Source: Ixodes scapularis | Lineage: Eukaryota; Arthropoda; Arachnida; Ixodida; Ixodidae | Direction: 5' to 3' | NCBI RefSeq assembly: GCF_016920785.2 | Contig: NW_024609857.1 | Span: forward strand, 69,438,252 to 69,502,251 | DNA: 64,000 nucleotides | Part shown: positions 43,548-53,634 of the stretch, in pieces | Position numbering within the stretch: the first letter of the stretch is position 1 | Layout of the letters: the number at the start of each line of letters is the position of its first letter | Program-made: the position numbers and the translations under genes | Notes under the pieces: generated by a model | The model's database searches: none | Told to the model about the DNA's origin: nothing | What the model saw: only the letters and a program-made list of their open reading frames with translations

Positions 43548-45132
43548 CTTGGTTTCTGACGACTTGTGCCGTACGTAGCTGTTCCATGTGCCTAGCCAGC
43601 TGCGTCAGCCACTCGGGGTTGCACTTCAGCTCGACCACCTGCTTGTTAATTTCCTGTTGCAGCGGCGCCTCAGCCTTATCCAATGCGACCGTGTCTTGCC
43701 CCGGTCTTACGACCATCTTCCTCTTCGCGGGTGGCGAAGCCTTCTCCGGTTCCTTCTCCGTCTCGTTGCTTTTCTGCTGAAGCTGTGTCCTCAGCCATGC
43801 GTTCTCCTTCTCGGTCTTCTCTACCATCACGCGTAGAGCCTTGTTTTCTTCCTGGAGTTGTCGCATCATGACAAGGATCTCGTCTAACTTGTCGTTCTGC
43901 GTCTTGGCCTCCTTGCTCTTCTTTTCCGAGGCCTTGTGGCCGGTCACGCCGGCCCAGCTGACTCGCTATCGGGAGCTGGACCTCCTCCTGGACTTCGATC
44001 TCCGCCGTGAGCCGGACCGCTGCCGCGAGGTTGACCGCACTGATGCTCGGCTCCGTGACCGCGAACGCGACCGCGACCGTCCTTTGGGTAACGGCGGGAA
44101 GTCCTCTTCCTTGAACCTGCTCTCCTCTTGTTTCTTCGTCTTCTCCCACTGCCGCTGTTGCAGGATGTACGACGTCTTGAAACGCTGCTTGCATCGTGTG
44201 TCACCCGTGGGGTGAGCCTTGCCGCAGATGCCGCACGACGGCGAGCACGCGTGGCCGTCTATCGGGTTTAGAGCGTTGCAAATCTTGCACCGTTGCTCTT
44301 TCGGTCGCGGACACACGTCGGACCGATGTCCGACTCCGCCGCACGTACCGCATACTTCGATCTTTTTCTTGTACAGGTTGCACTTGTATTTCACGTTGCC
44401 GTACATGATCCAGAACGGAACCTTCTGGCCCTTGAAAAGTACCACCGCCGACTGGGAACGGCCCATCCGTCTGGCGTGGAGCACGTTTGGGTTCCTCGCC
44501 GTGACTAGGTTGTTTAGAACGTCTTGCTCGGAGTCTTCGTCCGGTATCCCGTGAATTACGCCCTTTATGGTGTCGTCTGGCGGTATTGCGTACGCTACAA
44601 CTTCGTAGGTTTGTCCCTTGAGGTTTATAGAGTGCACTCCTCCGTATTTGACGGCGTTTTCGAGTGCCGGGGTGCTCACGATGAGCGTATTTTGTTCCTC
44701 GTTGAAGCGAAAAGCGTCGTGTCCTGCGTTCTCCGATAAGAGCTGCGCCGCGCGTTGAATGCTGCGTCGGACCAAGACTCTGTCTTCTTTCCGCACGTTT
44801 AGTCCTCCCCGAAGTCGAAAAACGATTTTCGCATCGTCTTCCGGAAGCTACGGAGGCCTTGGCGCCTTCTTGATTCGAGCTCGGCCGTCCCGCCCGTTGT
44901 TCCCACCAAGAGTGCGGTTTGGCTGGGAACCGGCCGTTAGGCTTAGCGCTTTCTTTTCTGCTCGGGCCTTGAGTAAGACCGGCATCCAACCTCCCCCGGC
45001 AGAGTGAAACTCCTCCGGAGTGATTTCTTCTCCTTCTACCTCGACGACTCCATTTCCGGGAGTCAAAAGAGGTATTTCGAAGCTTCGAGTGTCCATCTTG
45101 TCGTCGGTGCGGCAGCTACGGCCGCCCTCCAT
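43534..45132 (-). pseudogene. LINE-3 ORF1; two in-frame stops
   Basis: From ATG 45132 one frame runs to TAA at 43534 (533 codons) with TAG at 44850-44848 and at 43968-43966. Order: N-terminal region with an acidic VEVEGEEITPEEF stretch, a mid region like other LINE ORF1 proteins, zinc knuckles (CGTCGGVGHRSDVC and a Cys-rich follow-on), an SR-dipeptide domain (alternating Ser-Arg for some 20 residues), then a coiled coil of Lys/Glu/Leu repeats. The zinc knuckles likely bind element RNA; the RS domain is unusual for an ORF1. Confidence 0.85.
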
Positions 45133-45450
45133 TTGTCTTTTGATGGCGCGCGAGGCTGAGCAAGGCGGCGCCTTGTTTCGTCGAGAAAAACGGTGAAAAC
45201 TTGAGAAAAAAACAGCCCGCTCACCCAAGAATTTGGTGTCCGGGGGTTTCTCTCGCGTTCCACCGCATGTTGGTGGTGAAGATTTGGAAATACACTGCAG
45301 AAGTTCGCTGAAAGCTTGAAAAGTTCACGTAGCTGATGCGAGATGCGTCCGGCCCAGATCACTTCGTCGTCGTCTCTCCTTTCCTCTTCAGATGGCGAAT
45401 AAAGTTCGATGATGTTCGCCGACTGCACCGTGTATAGTTTTGTTGCACAA

Positions 45451-46210
45451 CTTTCAGCGTGCAGCTTGTTTATTTTCGTTGCGACTAATGTAGAAAAATG
45501 TCTTCTACGATGCCATGACTCGACCTGTATTTATCTTATCTTCTCCTACGAATTGTGATGTTCCTCTTCGCGCTGATTGACTGGCGGTTTCAGGCAGCAG
45601 ACGGTACCAACCGATTCATTCTTCTACATCGGTGTCGGTTTTTCGTGTTGTGGCGGCGGCAGTCAGCGTTGACAAAGCTCTTCACATCAAGATACAGTAA
45701 ACGGGGTAATACCGCGCAGTCCGAAGTGCCATTCCCCGTGTTTCCTCAACAACGCCGTACAACTGACTTCTCACCGCCTCAGACAGGGTCCAGGCCAAGG
45801 AGCACGAATGCTGACCGGACAGCCGAGACGCGCGGAAGCCAGAACCTCAGTGGCAGCTAGCACCCAGCTCTCCTTCTCAGTTGCCCTCACAGCAACGGTC
45901 GCGCCTCGCCTGGCGCGGGACGGTCTTTCTGCATGTCTAGTCAGTTTGGTCACACCAAGAGCGGTGACGATAGTTTAGTCCACCTTACGATGGACCTCGA
46001 CAGACAGCACGAGAGTCATCGAAACCAATCGAGTGCCTTCTTAGTGTCACGTGACCCTGCAGTCCCGCTCACGGTGCTGGATTGCCTAGGGTGAGTCGCA
46101 GCGTCCGCAGCAGTCCATCGCAAGGTGAAACGAAGTATGCAGAGACTAAAGTCTAAAGAAATGAGCGGAAATCCGCTAGCTTGCTTGTAACCCCAACCCA
46201 CTAAAACTTG
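45451..46210. other. No gene recognised
   Basis: May include the LINE-3 5' UTR edge. Otherwise only short frames. It ends at the ATAT flank of Gypsy-2. Confidence 0.45.
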
Positions 46211-46214
46211 ATAT

Positions 46215-46634
46215 TGTCACGGGTGGTGGCCAAAAAAACAAAAAAAACAGGAAATAAATAGGAAGAAATAAACGTTTAACGTGGCGAACTTGTGCCAAAA
46301 ATAAAGGAGTACAAAAGATAATAACAAAGCGTCGCGGGCGTCGAAGTCGGCGTAGCAGCACAGTCGAAAGCTGGTGCGAAACTGACTCCTGCTTGCCAGG
46401 CGGAGCCGCTTTTGTACACGCGTTGGCTTCTGGAGCATTCGATGTAGAAGGTTCGACGCGTAGAACATTCTAACCTCGAATCAGCTAGACGGTCCTCGAA
46501 TTCACCAGAACATCACATTACAATGTAAACAAAAATGCGCAGCCGCGGCCAGGAATCGAACCCTGGCCCTTCGCGTGGGAGGCGAGCGCGATAACCGTTA
46601 AGCTACGGCCGCGCTGCCTACTTAGCGCGCGGCA
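46215..46634 (-). repeat. 3' LTR of Gypsy-2
   Basis: 420 bp; minus strand TGCCGCGCGC to GTGACA. Collinear with the solo LTR at 8438-8856. It contains AATAAAGGAG- and TTTATTTTTGGC-like sequence in the 3' half and the tRNA-like unit in the first 105 bp. Confidence 0.92.
46531..46612 (-). ncRNA. tRNA-Gly(CCC)-like Pol III unit inside the 3' LTR
   Basis: A box TAGCTTAACGG (46605-46595) and B box GGTTCGATTCC (46562-46552) are both perfect. The T arm is perfect (CCAGG/CCTGG), the anticodon loop is CTCCCAC (CCC, glycine), and T5 is at 46535-46531. The acceptor stem pairs at about 5 of 7 positions. Of all copies this one folds best. Confidence 0.78.
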
Positions 46635-46647
46635 TTACTCCCCCCTT
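46635..46647 (-). promoter_or_regulatory. Polypurine tract of Gypsy-2
   Basis: Minus strand AAGGGGGGAGTAA directly before the LTR start TGCCG; this fixes the LTR boundary and shows that the tRNA-like unit lies inside the LTR. Confidence 0.8.
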
Positions 46648-48289
46648 AAAAAGTGCATCGCCCCGATGCAACACAAAACAAAACAAAGCACATAAAAAGA
46701 ACGGCAAACAAAAGAGTCATTTGAAACACATAAGATCCACAGTCGTATCGAGCGTAGTACGGCTTCAGGCGCACGACGTGGACGACTTCAGGTTGTGGTG
46801 GGCGGCGTGATGATGTTCTTGTTCCGTCGGGCATCACCTCGTAGTTCAGCTCGCCGAGGCGACGAAGTACCTTGTATGGTCCAAAGTATCGTTTCAGCAG
46901 TTTCTCACTGAGGCCGCGGCGACGGATGGGCGTCCACACCCACACCCTGTCTCCGGGCTGGAAGTGGACGTCCCTGCGACGAAGGTTGTAGCGGCCCGCG
47001 TCGACGCGTTGCTGGTCTTGAATCATGAGTCGGGCGAGCTGGCGGGCTTCTTCGGCGCGTTGAGCAACCGCCTGGGCGTCGTTGCTCTCATTGTCAGATG
47101 GCTCATGGGGCAGCATTGCGTCCAGCATGGTCGTTACCTTCCGACCATGTACCAGCTGGAAAGGGGTGAATCCAGTAGTCTCCTGAACCGCCGTATTGTA
47201 GGCGAACGTGACGTAGGGCAACACCTCGTCCCACGTCTTGTGCTCTACGTCGACGTACATAGAGATCATATCGGCGATTGTCTTGTTGAGTCGCTCGGTC
47301 AGCCCGTTGGTCTGCGGGTGGTATGCAGTGGTTCGACGATGGCCGGTGCCACTGAGACGAAGGATCTCTTGCGTCAGCTGGGCCATGATCGAAGATCCAC
47401 GGTCTGTGATGAAGACTTCAGGGGCGCCGTACCGGAGGACAATGGACTTAATGAAAAACTTGGCGACTTCAACAGCCGTGCCTGCTGGAAGGGCTTTCGT
47501 CTCGGCGTACCGTGTGAGATAATCGGTGGCGACGATAATCCAGCGGTTTCCCGACGTTGACGATGGGAAAGGGCCAAGTAAATCCATTCCGATCTGCTGG
47601 AACGGCATAGACGGGGGAGAAATCGGATGCAGAAGTCCTGACGGCTTCGTTGGCGGTTTCTTGCGTCGCTGACACTCGTGGCATGATCGAATGTATAGGT
47701 GAACGGTCTTCGGTAGCGTCGGCCAGTAGTACTTTTCTCGGATCCTGGCGAGCGTACTGCTGTAGCCAAGGTGTCCAGCCGTTGGGTCGTCATGGCATCC
47801 TTGGAATATTTCGTCTCGAAGGCTGGCAGGAACAGCCAACAGCCATGCTGTGTTGTTGACGAAGTTCTCCTTGTACAGCACCCCTCGCCGCATGGAGAAT
47901 GTATGCAGGATTCTTAAGAAAGCACGAGGAACCGAACTCGCTTGTCCCTCTAAGTGCTCGATGACCGCTCGCAGTTCAGGGTCGTCTCGTTGGAGTGCTG
48001 CCATGTCGCTGACGTCCAAAGCGCCGAGGACACACTCGTCGTCGTCGTCTTCGATACAGGCCGGACCGGCCCCGACAGGAGCTCTTGACAGGCAGTCGGC
48101 GTCATGGTGCTTCCGGCCGGACTTGTACACAACGGTCATGTCGAACTCCTGCAGTCGTAGGCTCCACCGGGTGAGGCGTCCGGAGGGGTCTTTCAGATTC
48201 GCGAGCCAGCAGAGCGAGTGGTGGTCCGTGACCACGCGAAAAAGACTTCCATACAGATATGGGCGAAACTTTGTTATTGCCCAGACGAC
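46646..48289 (-). CDS. Gypsy-2 pol fragment: RNase H end and integrase
   Basis: Open for about 547 codons. It begins in RNase H (WAITKFRPYLYGS, TDHHSLCWL, HHDADCLSR). Integrase: zinc module GHLGY..CHECQRRK, catalytic triad D (GMDLLG), D (ITDRGSS), E (GLTERLNK), then the GPY/F module RYFGPYKVL and a hydrophobic tail. Integrase joins the cDNA to the host genome. There is no start codon of its own: the N-terminal protease and RT are missing because the frame is cut at 48290 by the inversion breakpoint. The absence of stops suggests recent loss. Confidence 0.92.
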   Translation of the reverse strand, partial: VVWAITKFRPYLYGSLFRVVTDHHSLCWLANLKDPSGRLTRWSLRLQEFDMTVVYKSGRKHHDADCLSRAPVGAGPACIEDDDDECVLGALDVSDMAALQRDDPELRAVIEHLEGQASSVPRAFLRILHTFSMRRGVLYKENFVNNTAWLLAVPASLRDEIFQGCHDDPTAGHLGYSSTLARIREKYYWPTLPKTVHLYIRSCHECQRRKKPPTKPSGLLHPISPPSMPFQQIGMDLLGPFPSSTSGNRWIIVATDYLTRYAETKALPAGTAVEVAKFFIKSIVLRYGAPEVFITDRGSSIMAQLTQEILRLSGTGHRRTTAYHPQTNGLTERLNKTIADMISMYVDVEHKTWDEVLPYVTFAYNTAVQETTGFTPFQLVHGRKVTTMLDAMLPHEPSDNESNDAQAVAQRAEEARQLARLMIQDQQRVDAGRYNLRRRDVHFQPGDRVWVWTPIRRRGLSEKLLKRYFGPYKVLRRLGELNYEVMPDGTRTSSRRPPQPEVVHVVRLKPYYARYDCGSYVFQMTLLFAVLFMCFVLFCVASGRCTF

Positions 48290-48291
48290 GT

Positions 48292-48544
48292 GTAGAATGT
48301 TCTACGCGTCGAACCTTCTACATCGAATGCTCCAGAAGCCAACGCGTGCACAAAAGCGGCTCCGCCTGGCAAGCAGGAGTCAGTTTCGCGCCAGCGTTCG
48401 ACTGTGCTGCTACGCCGACTTCGACGCCCGCGACGCTCTGTTATTATCTTTTGTACTCCTTCATTTTTGGCACAAGTTCGCCACATTAAACGTTTATTTC
48501 TTCCTATTTATTTCCTGTTTTTTTTTTGGCCACCACCCGTGACA
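48292..48544 (+). repeat. 5' LTR part of Gypsy-2, inverted
   Basis: Collinear with the last 253 bp of the family LTR (from TAGAATGTTCTACGCG to GTGACA). The tRNA-like head is missing here and lies, in opposite orientation, at 49258-49340. Confidence 0.88.
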
Positions 48545-48547
48545 TTT

Positions 48548-48563
48548 TGGTGGAGGTGCGGGG
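48548..48563 (+). promoter_or_regulatory. Putative primer binding site of Gypsy-2
   Basis: TGGTGGAGGTGCGGGG starts 3 bases after the LTR end; TGG matches the CCA end of a tRNA. The tRNA was not identified. Confidence 0.6.
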
Positions 48564-48737
48564 TACCGCATGCCCGTGCAACGTTCCCCTCCAAGGCCCT
48601 GCAGTGCAAGTCCGATCCCGAGCCCCCGAGGACCCAACAAAGAGAGGACCGAGACCCGATCAAGTCGCCGCAACCTCGGCCTACCCCCGGAACTTGGACC
48701 ACTGCCGGACAGGACAAAGAAGGGGTCGAAGCCGACG

Positions 48738-49257
48738 ATGAGCACCACGTCGCAGCCAGACGGAACGCCACCGACGTCCATTGTCTACGTGCAGGCGCCA
48801 CCAAGGACGCCACCGAATTTCAGTGGCAATTTTCATGAAGATGTGGACGACTGGTTGGGCCAGTACGAACGCGTCGCACGGTTCAACGGATCGGGTCCTG
48901 AGCAGAGCCTGCAAAATCTATACTTCGCTCTGGAAGGCACTGCACGCACCTGGTTCGAGAACCACGAAGCGTCAATTTCGTCGTGGCAAGACTTCTAGGC
49001 GGAGCTTCGACGTACTTTTGCCAGCCATCAGCGACGTCAGCGGGCCGAAGAACTTCTTCAAGCAAGAAGCCAAGGGCCAAACGATAGCGTCACAAGTTCC
49101 GTCAAGGACGTTCTCCGCCTCATGAACCGCGCCGACCCAAACACTCCTGAAGAGAAGAAGCTGCGGTTCCTGATGTGAGGGGTGAAAGAGACCATCTTCG
49201 GAGGCCTTGTGCGGAACCCGCCTATCACCGTCCAAGACTTCATCACGGAGGCAACAA
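48738..49257 (+). pseudogene. Gypsy-2 gag, N-terminal part
   Basis: ATG at 48738 opens MSTTSQPDGTPPTS; then PPNFSGNFHEDVDDWLGQYE and YFALEGTARTWFENHE, the standard start of arthropod Gypsy Gag, which builds the particle. TAG at 48996-48998 and TGA at 49176-49178 lie in frame; beyond them the frame continues as ELRRTF, EEKKLRFLM and FITEATNIE until the breakpoint at 49257, where LTR sequence of the other strand begins. Confidence 0.85.
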
Positions 49258-49340
49258 ACATCGAACCCTGGCCCTTCGCGTGGGAGGCAAGCGCGATAAC
49301 CTTTAGGCTACGGCTTCGCTGCCTACTTGGCGCGCGGCCA
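49258..49340 (-). repeat. First 83 bp of a Gypsy-2 LTR
   Basis: Minus strand TGGCCGCGCGCC onward, with A box-like TAGCCTAAAGG (49310-49300), CCC anticodon loop and the start of the B box (GGTTCGAT), where it breaks into gag. It supplies the missing head of the 5' LTR. Confidence 0.82.
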
Positions 49341-50060
49341 TATAACACAGAAAACAAGCATCGGAACAAGGACCAAGTAAAAGGCGGACTTACACTACAA
49401 ATGTAGTATAAAAAACAATCCCCGGAGCAAAGCGCAAGAGGAGAAGAGGGAAGTGAATCTCGCTTTGTTTTAATGCCGAAGCAAACCCACATTTCGCACT
49501 TGAAAGGAGTGCGCCCGAATGAACGTGGAAGGCAGCAGGGTTGGCTGCCTGCTAAACAACGCTCCTCGATCTATAAGAAAACAATACCTGATCATCTTTC
49601 GGCGGCGCCCGAGTCAACGAGTTATCAGAGCTCTGCGAGTTATGAGTCGCTTCCGCTCCCGGATCTCAGTCTGTGCGCGCGCGTGCATTCTACAAACTGT
49701 CGCAACAACAACAAAAGAAGCATGACAAGAAGTACGTTGAGGAGTTGTGCATGGCGGTTTCTTTCTTTGCCGCTCCCTTTTCTTTTGCTTGGTGCTTGGT
49801 CTCTTGTTTCGCTCTCGTACAACGCCATCGAAGCCCGACGCCTACGCGTCCGTGAAAGGCGCCAGGTTACCCCCCTTTCCCCCTTTGTTCTTTAATTTGA
49901 CGCTTGCTTTTTGTATTTCATTTTTTTTTTTTTTGCTTATAAGTTTGTTAGGGCTTCACGCGGGCTAGCAGTTTCCCGCTTATTTTATTTCTGAGCCACT
50001 GACTCGCTGACTGGCTCGGTTCAGCTGACCGTAAGCACTAAAAAAAAAAAAAGAAGAAGA
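49341..50060. other. No gene recognised
   Basis: One 140-codon frame (49473-49895) without signature, then T- and A-rich stretches. No element ends were seen. Confidence 0.45.
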
Positions 50061-50782
50061 ACCGTGCCCATTCCATTCCCATTCCATTCCGGGCAAAAGG
50101 CGCCTAATTCCATTCCCATTCCTTTCCCCTGAACGTTGCCGCCATCCACTCCCATTCCATTCCGGGGTCGTGAAAATGCGGAATGATTCCGGTGATCATT
50201 CCAACTCCGGAATGGCAACTCCGCAACACTGGTAGTGGCCGGCGCAACCGGCGTTTCAATCGCGAGGCTAGGCAAGCGCCTTCTTTTTGATGCTCTTCGT
50301 CGTCTTTATCTTGGAATCTTCGAAATGCATCAATCAGATGGCGGAGGAATCCTAAGGGGCGCAAAGTGTCTCGACCTTGTGAGCTCGGCAAATTTCAACA
50401 CGGCTAGAATAAACAAAAGGCTCGCGGTCGCCGCTACAGCACGGCCGCCAATACCGACGCCGATGTTTGTTTACCCCCGGCCTCCCCCGACATGTGCGAG
50501 GGCGGAGGTTAGTCGGAATCGTCATCAACCTCCTCCCCGCCTTCGCGCCTCCTTTCCCACGCACAGAAGACGAAAATGAGCCCGCTTGCGAGGCGTATCC
50601 TATCACATCCTGGGTTGCGGAGTTGCCACTCCGGAATCGGAAGGATTCCGGAATCATTCCGCATTTTCGCGTCCCCGGAACGGAATGGGATGGAATGCCG
50701 GCAGAGCTCGGAAAAATGGAATAGGAATTGAATTGCATACCTCTTGCCCGGAAAGGAGTGGGAATGGAATGGACTCGGACCT
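50061..50782. mobile_element. MITE-like element with 170-bp GGAATGG-rich inverted arms
   Basis: Left arm 50061-50231 and right arm 50611-50782 are inverted copies, both built from CATTCC/GGAATG words and sharing GAAAATGCGGAATGATTCCGG and GGAATGGCAACTCCGCAAC-like parts. The 380 bp between has no recognised gene. A clear target duplication was not found. Confidence 0.78.
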
Positions 50783-51474
50783 TATGGGAGCTGAGTCGAT
50801 TATCATCTAGGACCTACGGGCTGATGGCGCAATTCACTAGCGCATGGTAAGTGGCTTTTGAAACGGCATCATTGCGCTGGAGGTGGCTGGCGGCTTGATT
50901 GTCTCACTGACATATGCCCATTTCTAGGATGAAAATGGCGCGACCTCAGTGACGCTACCAAAACTAAATAGTTATAGACAGACAAGGTGCTGTTCCTGGC
51001 GCCGCGAGACGCGACAAAGCTGCTGATGTAACCCTGCGCTTTCAGCATGTAGCTTTTAACCAGGGTGTTGAACCGAACCCGAACTGAATGCCGGAGACAA
51101 ACCGTTATTTTTAGCTGAACCGGAACAAAACTGTCACCCAAATCAAACATTTGATATCGAACCCGAACCGGAACAGAACCGTAATTTCATGTGGAAATTA
51201 CCGGTTCATTGGAAACGGTTGGGTGCAATAAATTATGACCCGCGCCTTCTTACGGGTGGCGGCGCTAAGCCAATTAAATATTTGTGACAGTGGCATCAAT
51301 GGCTCCGTTTTGATTAAACAAACGTTAGCGACGACACGAAGTGACAAATAATGAAACAAAACGCTATATTTGACGTCTATGTGCAGTACGAATTGACTTT
51401 GAGAAAGCATACACTTGCATACTTTGGTTTCACGTTATCATAGATTGCAAAAGACGCTACGTGCCACCGGAGCC
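50783..51474. other. No gene recognised
   Basis: Repeated CCGAACCGGAAC-like words at 51070-51190 (GAACCCGAACTGAA, GAACCGGAACAAAA) form a weak short-period repeat. Nothing coding was recognised. Confidence 0.45.
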
Positions 51475-51701
51475 AATAGGTGAGCGGCGTTTGGCAGCTT
51501 CCGGTTCCTTAGGAAATTTTGTTTCACTGTTGACAAACGACTACAATGAGCTGCAAGCCTGTGCAAGCATAGTTCTGAAACCTCCGTACTGTAGTTTTCA
51601 GAACAATGCTTAGACAGACTTGCAGGTCATCGTCGCCGTTCGTCAGCAGCTAAACAAAATTTCCTAAGGAACCGGAAGTTGCCAAACGCCGCTCACCTAT
51701 T
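51475..51701. mobile_element. Foldback MITE, near-perfect palindrome
   Basis: The outer 50 bp arms (AATAGGTGAGCGGCGTTTGG and on) match with a single mismatch; the inner arms pair less well toward a centre that holds the same GTTCTGAAACC..CGTACTGTAG core as the perfect hairpin at 27101-27154. Confidence 0.85.
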
Positions 51702-51785
51702 CGTAGCTTGGAGGGTGTCACGTGCCCTTCCGGTTAGGTGGAGCGACGCGGGGAGCGCGAAATCGCGAGACCTATAGCCTATAAA

Positions 51786-52794
51786 TAGCGTTCGGAGTTT
51801 TCGGTTTAAACCGATAAAAACCGATAAAAGTACGCCGAATCCATTTTCGGAAATTCGGTTTTAATCGAAAAAGGTCAGTTTTTAGGTTCGTCATTTTCGA
51901 TTTAAACCGATAAAACTTTGTCGAGTCCATTTTATGAAATTCAGTTTTAACCGGAAAAGGTTACTTTGACCTTCCAGTCGTACAGCAGAGCCGTGGCGAA
52001 AAAGTGGAACGACAGTGTCTATCGAAACGTGTCCGAATGTAAGGGATACACGGATGGCATCACGACGTTTTGGTTTAATGTGCGCATCATCGATCGGAAC
52101 GTGAAGTCCGAAATACCCCATGAGTTCGCCATGTACGAGCGTGTTTTCAAACTTGTTGTAAAGAAGACTGACTTAATGCAAGCTCTGCATGTTGTGTTGT
52201 GTATTACAACGTCGCATTGTGTCTCTTTCGGCGGTCACAATTGGTTGATTGGCCGATGTTGGCTCTGGCAGCGCTTCGTTTCCTCTCGCCTGCCAGTGTC
52301 CAGTGTTAGCGTTGAGAGGGCATTCTCGAAGCTCAGGGTCATATTAACAGGAAAGAAAGAGTGCGGATAAACGAGGAGAACCTGGGCAAGTACATGTGTG
52401 TGTACTGTAATGAGGTTACGTAATCCTGATTTACAGAAGGTTAAGTTCTTGCTTATTGGGCATAGGCTTCATATCTGACTTGTTTGTACTTTTATGTGTT
52501 TTTTTTTCTTGTTTCTTTTACAATTGCACAGATTTGCTAAATGAAGTGTCCATTTCTTTTTCAATGTATCTGTGTCGTTATTCTTTGTGTGATCACAAAT
52601 ATCAGAGCAACGTACAAGGTTCATCTGATCCGGTGTCCGTTGGTGTTTATTTTATATTCCCCGAAAAAAGACGATAAACTTTTGTGGGCATAAATATAAG
52701 CCAAAAAAAAAAACCGAAAACTGTATTTTAAAATAAACGGCGAAAAAATTACGCCGAATTTTGGAAAAATAGAAACCGAAAACGGCGAACCATA
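51786..52794. mobile_element. hAT element remnant with 8-bp target duplication
   Basis: 1009 bp between direct repeats CCTATAAA (51778-51785 and 52795-52802). Inverted ends share GTTCG..GTTTTCGGTTT. The left end carries two tandem subterminal units of about 95 bp (TTTAAACCGATAAAA words). Inside is a transposase C-terminal relic. Related ends recur at 58565-58740. Confidence 0.88.
51966..52423 (+). pseudogene. hAT transposase C-terminal relic
   Basis: The frame from 51966 ends in FVSSRLPVSSVSVERAFSKL, the hAT dimerisation motif (usual form SVERSFSKL), near 52280-52340. A frameshift near 52358 is needed to continue RINEENLGKYMCVYCNEVT, stop at 52423. hAT transposase cuts and pastes its element; only the last part is left, and the upstream frame keeps no readable catalytic region. 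It sits within an element having correct hAT ends and an 8 bp duplication, which supports the call. Confidence 0.8.
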
Positions 52795-52802
52795 CCTATA
52801 AA

Positions 52803-53370
52803 CTATGGATTGGCTCGCGTAGGTCGTGGCGTCCATCGCAGTGAAACGGAGCAGGTCTATATGCCGAAATACTAAAGAGCTTCTTTGTGTGCGTGTGTGT
52901 ATTTTCCTTTCTTGTTGCTGGGCGATATTGCGCGAGGAAAGAGAAAGCAAACATAAACATCAATATAAAAACAAAAAGTTGACGGCTGTCGGCGCTTTTG
53001 TTCCGCTGTGGCGAGATTTGGACGCGCCTAGATTTACTAAATAAGCTACGCTTTCAGAGCACCGCATTCCTTTTCTTTGGCATTTTGCCGACAACACAGT
53101 CGCTCTACCCAACCATATTCTGGTTCGCTGCGGCATCATTGGACAGCGGCAGTCACGTGAGTCGCTAACATCATAATCGCGTTTTTTCAACGTCACCATC
53201 TTGGGTCCAGCGAACCGCTGTCTGCTGCTGTTTTACTATTTACTGCGCGCGCACGCTGAAGTCCGTCGCTCAGCATGCTCTTTTTCCTTCTTACGTCGAG
53301 ATACGAACAACACGACCTTGATTCGCTGCCACAGTTGCGGCTACGGCAGCTGGCGCAGGCGACGGCTAGA
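52803..53370. other. No gene recognised
   Basis: Includes CACCATCTTGGGTCC at 53196-53210, the reverse complement of the motif repeated in the following tandem duplication, so the duplicated unit may have had a third inverted copy. Confidence 0.45.
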
Positions 53371-53634
53371 GCTCGGCTTGGCTCAGCTACAGTCACTCCT
53401 CCATCTGTGCGTGGACTTAAGATGGCGGCGCCTGACGCGCTTCAGAGGCGTAGTTTGGGAGTTTCGGTACTCAGAAAGCGTAGCTTTATTTAGTGACTCT
53501 AAGCTCGGCTAGGCTCAGCTACAGTCGCTCCTCCATCTTTGTGTGGACCCAAGATGGCGGCGCCTGACGTTCTTCAGACGCGTAGTTTGGGAGTTTCGGC
53601 ACTATGAAAGCGTAGCTTTATTTAGTGACTCTAG
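53371..53634 (+). repeat. Tandem duplication of 132 bp with YY1-like motif
   Basis: Unit 1 53371-53502 and unit 2 53503-53634 agree at most positions. Each contains AAGATGGCGGCGCCTGACG (a YY1/Pho-type core, AAGATGGCGGC) and ends TTTATTTAGTGACTCTA. No coding frame continues through both. Confidence 0.88.

Larger units (their letters stand above)
39960..45450 (-). mobile_element. LINE-3: I-group element with RNase H
   Basis: Minus-strand non-LTR element: ORF1 with zinc knuckles, RS domain and coiled coil, then ORF2 with endonuclease, RT and RNase H, then a 3' end CAATTAAAGG followed by a short CTG repeat near 39968-39980. RNase H after the RT places it in the I group (I/LOA/R1-like). Only three nonsense mutations disturb two ORFs, so it is fairly young. 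The 5' end (about 45450) and target duplication were not resolved. Confidence 0.87.
46215..49340 (-). mobile_element. Gypsy-2: LTR element with internal inversion
   Basis: Reading the minus strand from 49340: the first 83 bp of an LTR, then an inverted segment (49257-48291) with gag, primer site and the rest of the 5' LTR in plus orientation, then pol (48289-46646), polypurine tract and a complete 3' LTR. Ordinary order would be LTR, primer site, gag, pol, LTR, so one inversion with deletions at its edges explains the map. The left flank is ATAT and the right flank TATA, overlapping ATAT at the LTR tip, fitting the ATAT duplication of the family's solo LTR. Confidence 0.8.

Noticed and set aside
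44201..44989. 262-codon minus-strand ORF overlapping LINE-3 ORF1
   Set aside because: A shadow frame of ORF1; Arg-rich without any domain, while the other frame has zinc knuckles.
46215..49340. Endogenous retrovirus with env
   Set aside because: No envelope-like frame follows pol; the hydrophobic tail of the pol frame is short and not an env.
49258..49340. Independent tRNA-like SINE at the end of gag
   Set aside because: It matches the first 83 bp of the Gypsy-2 LTR including the LTR tip, so it is better explained as the missing head of the 5' LTR after inversion.
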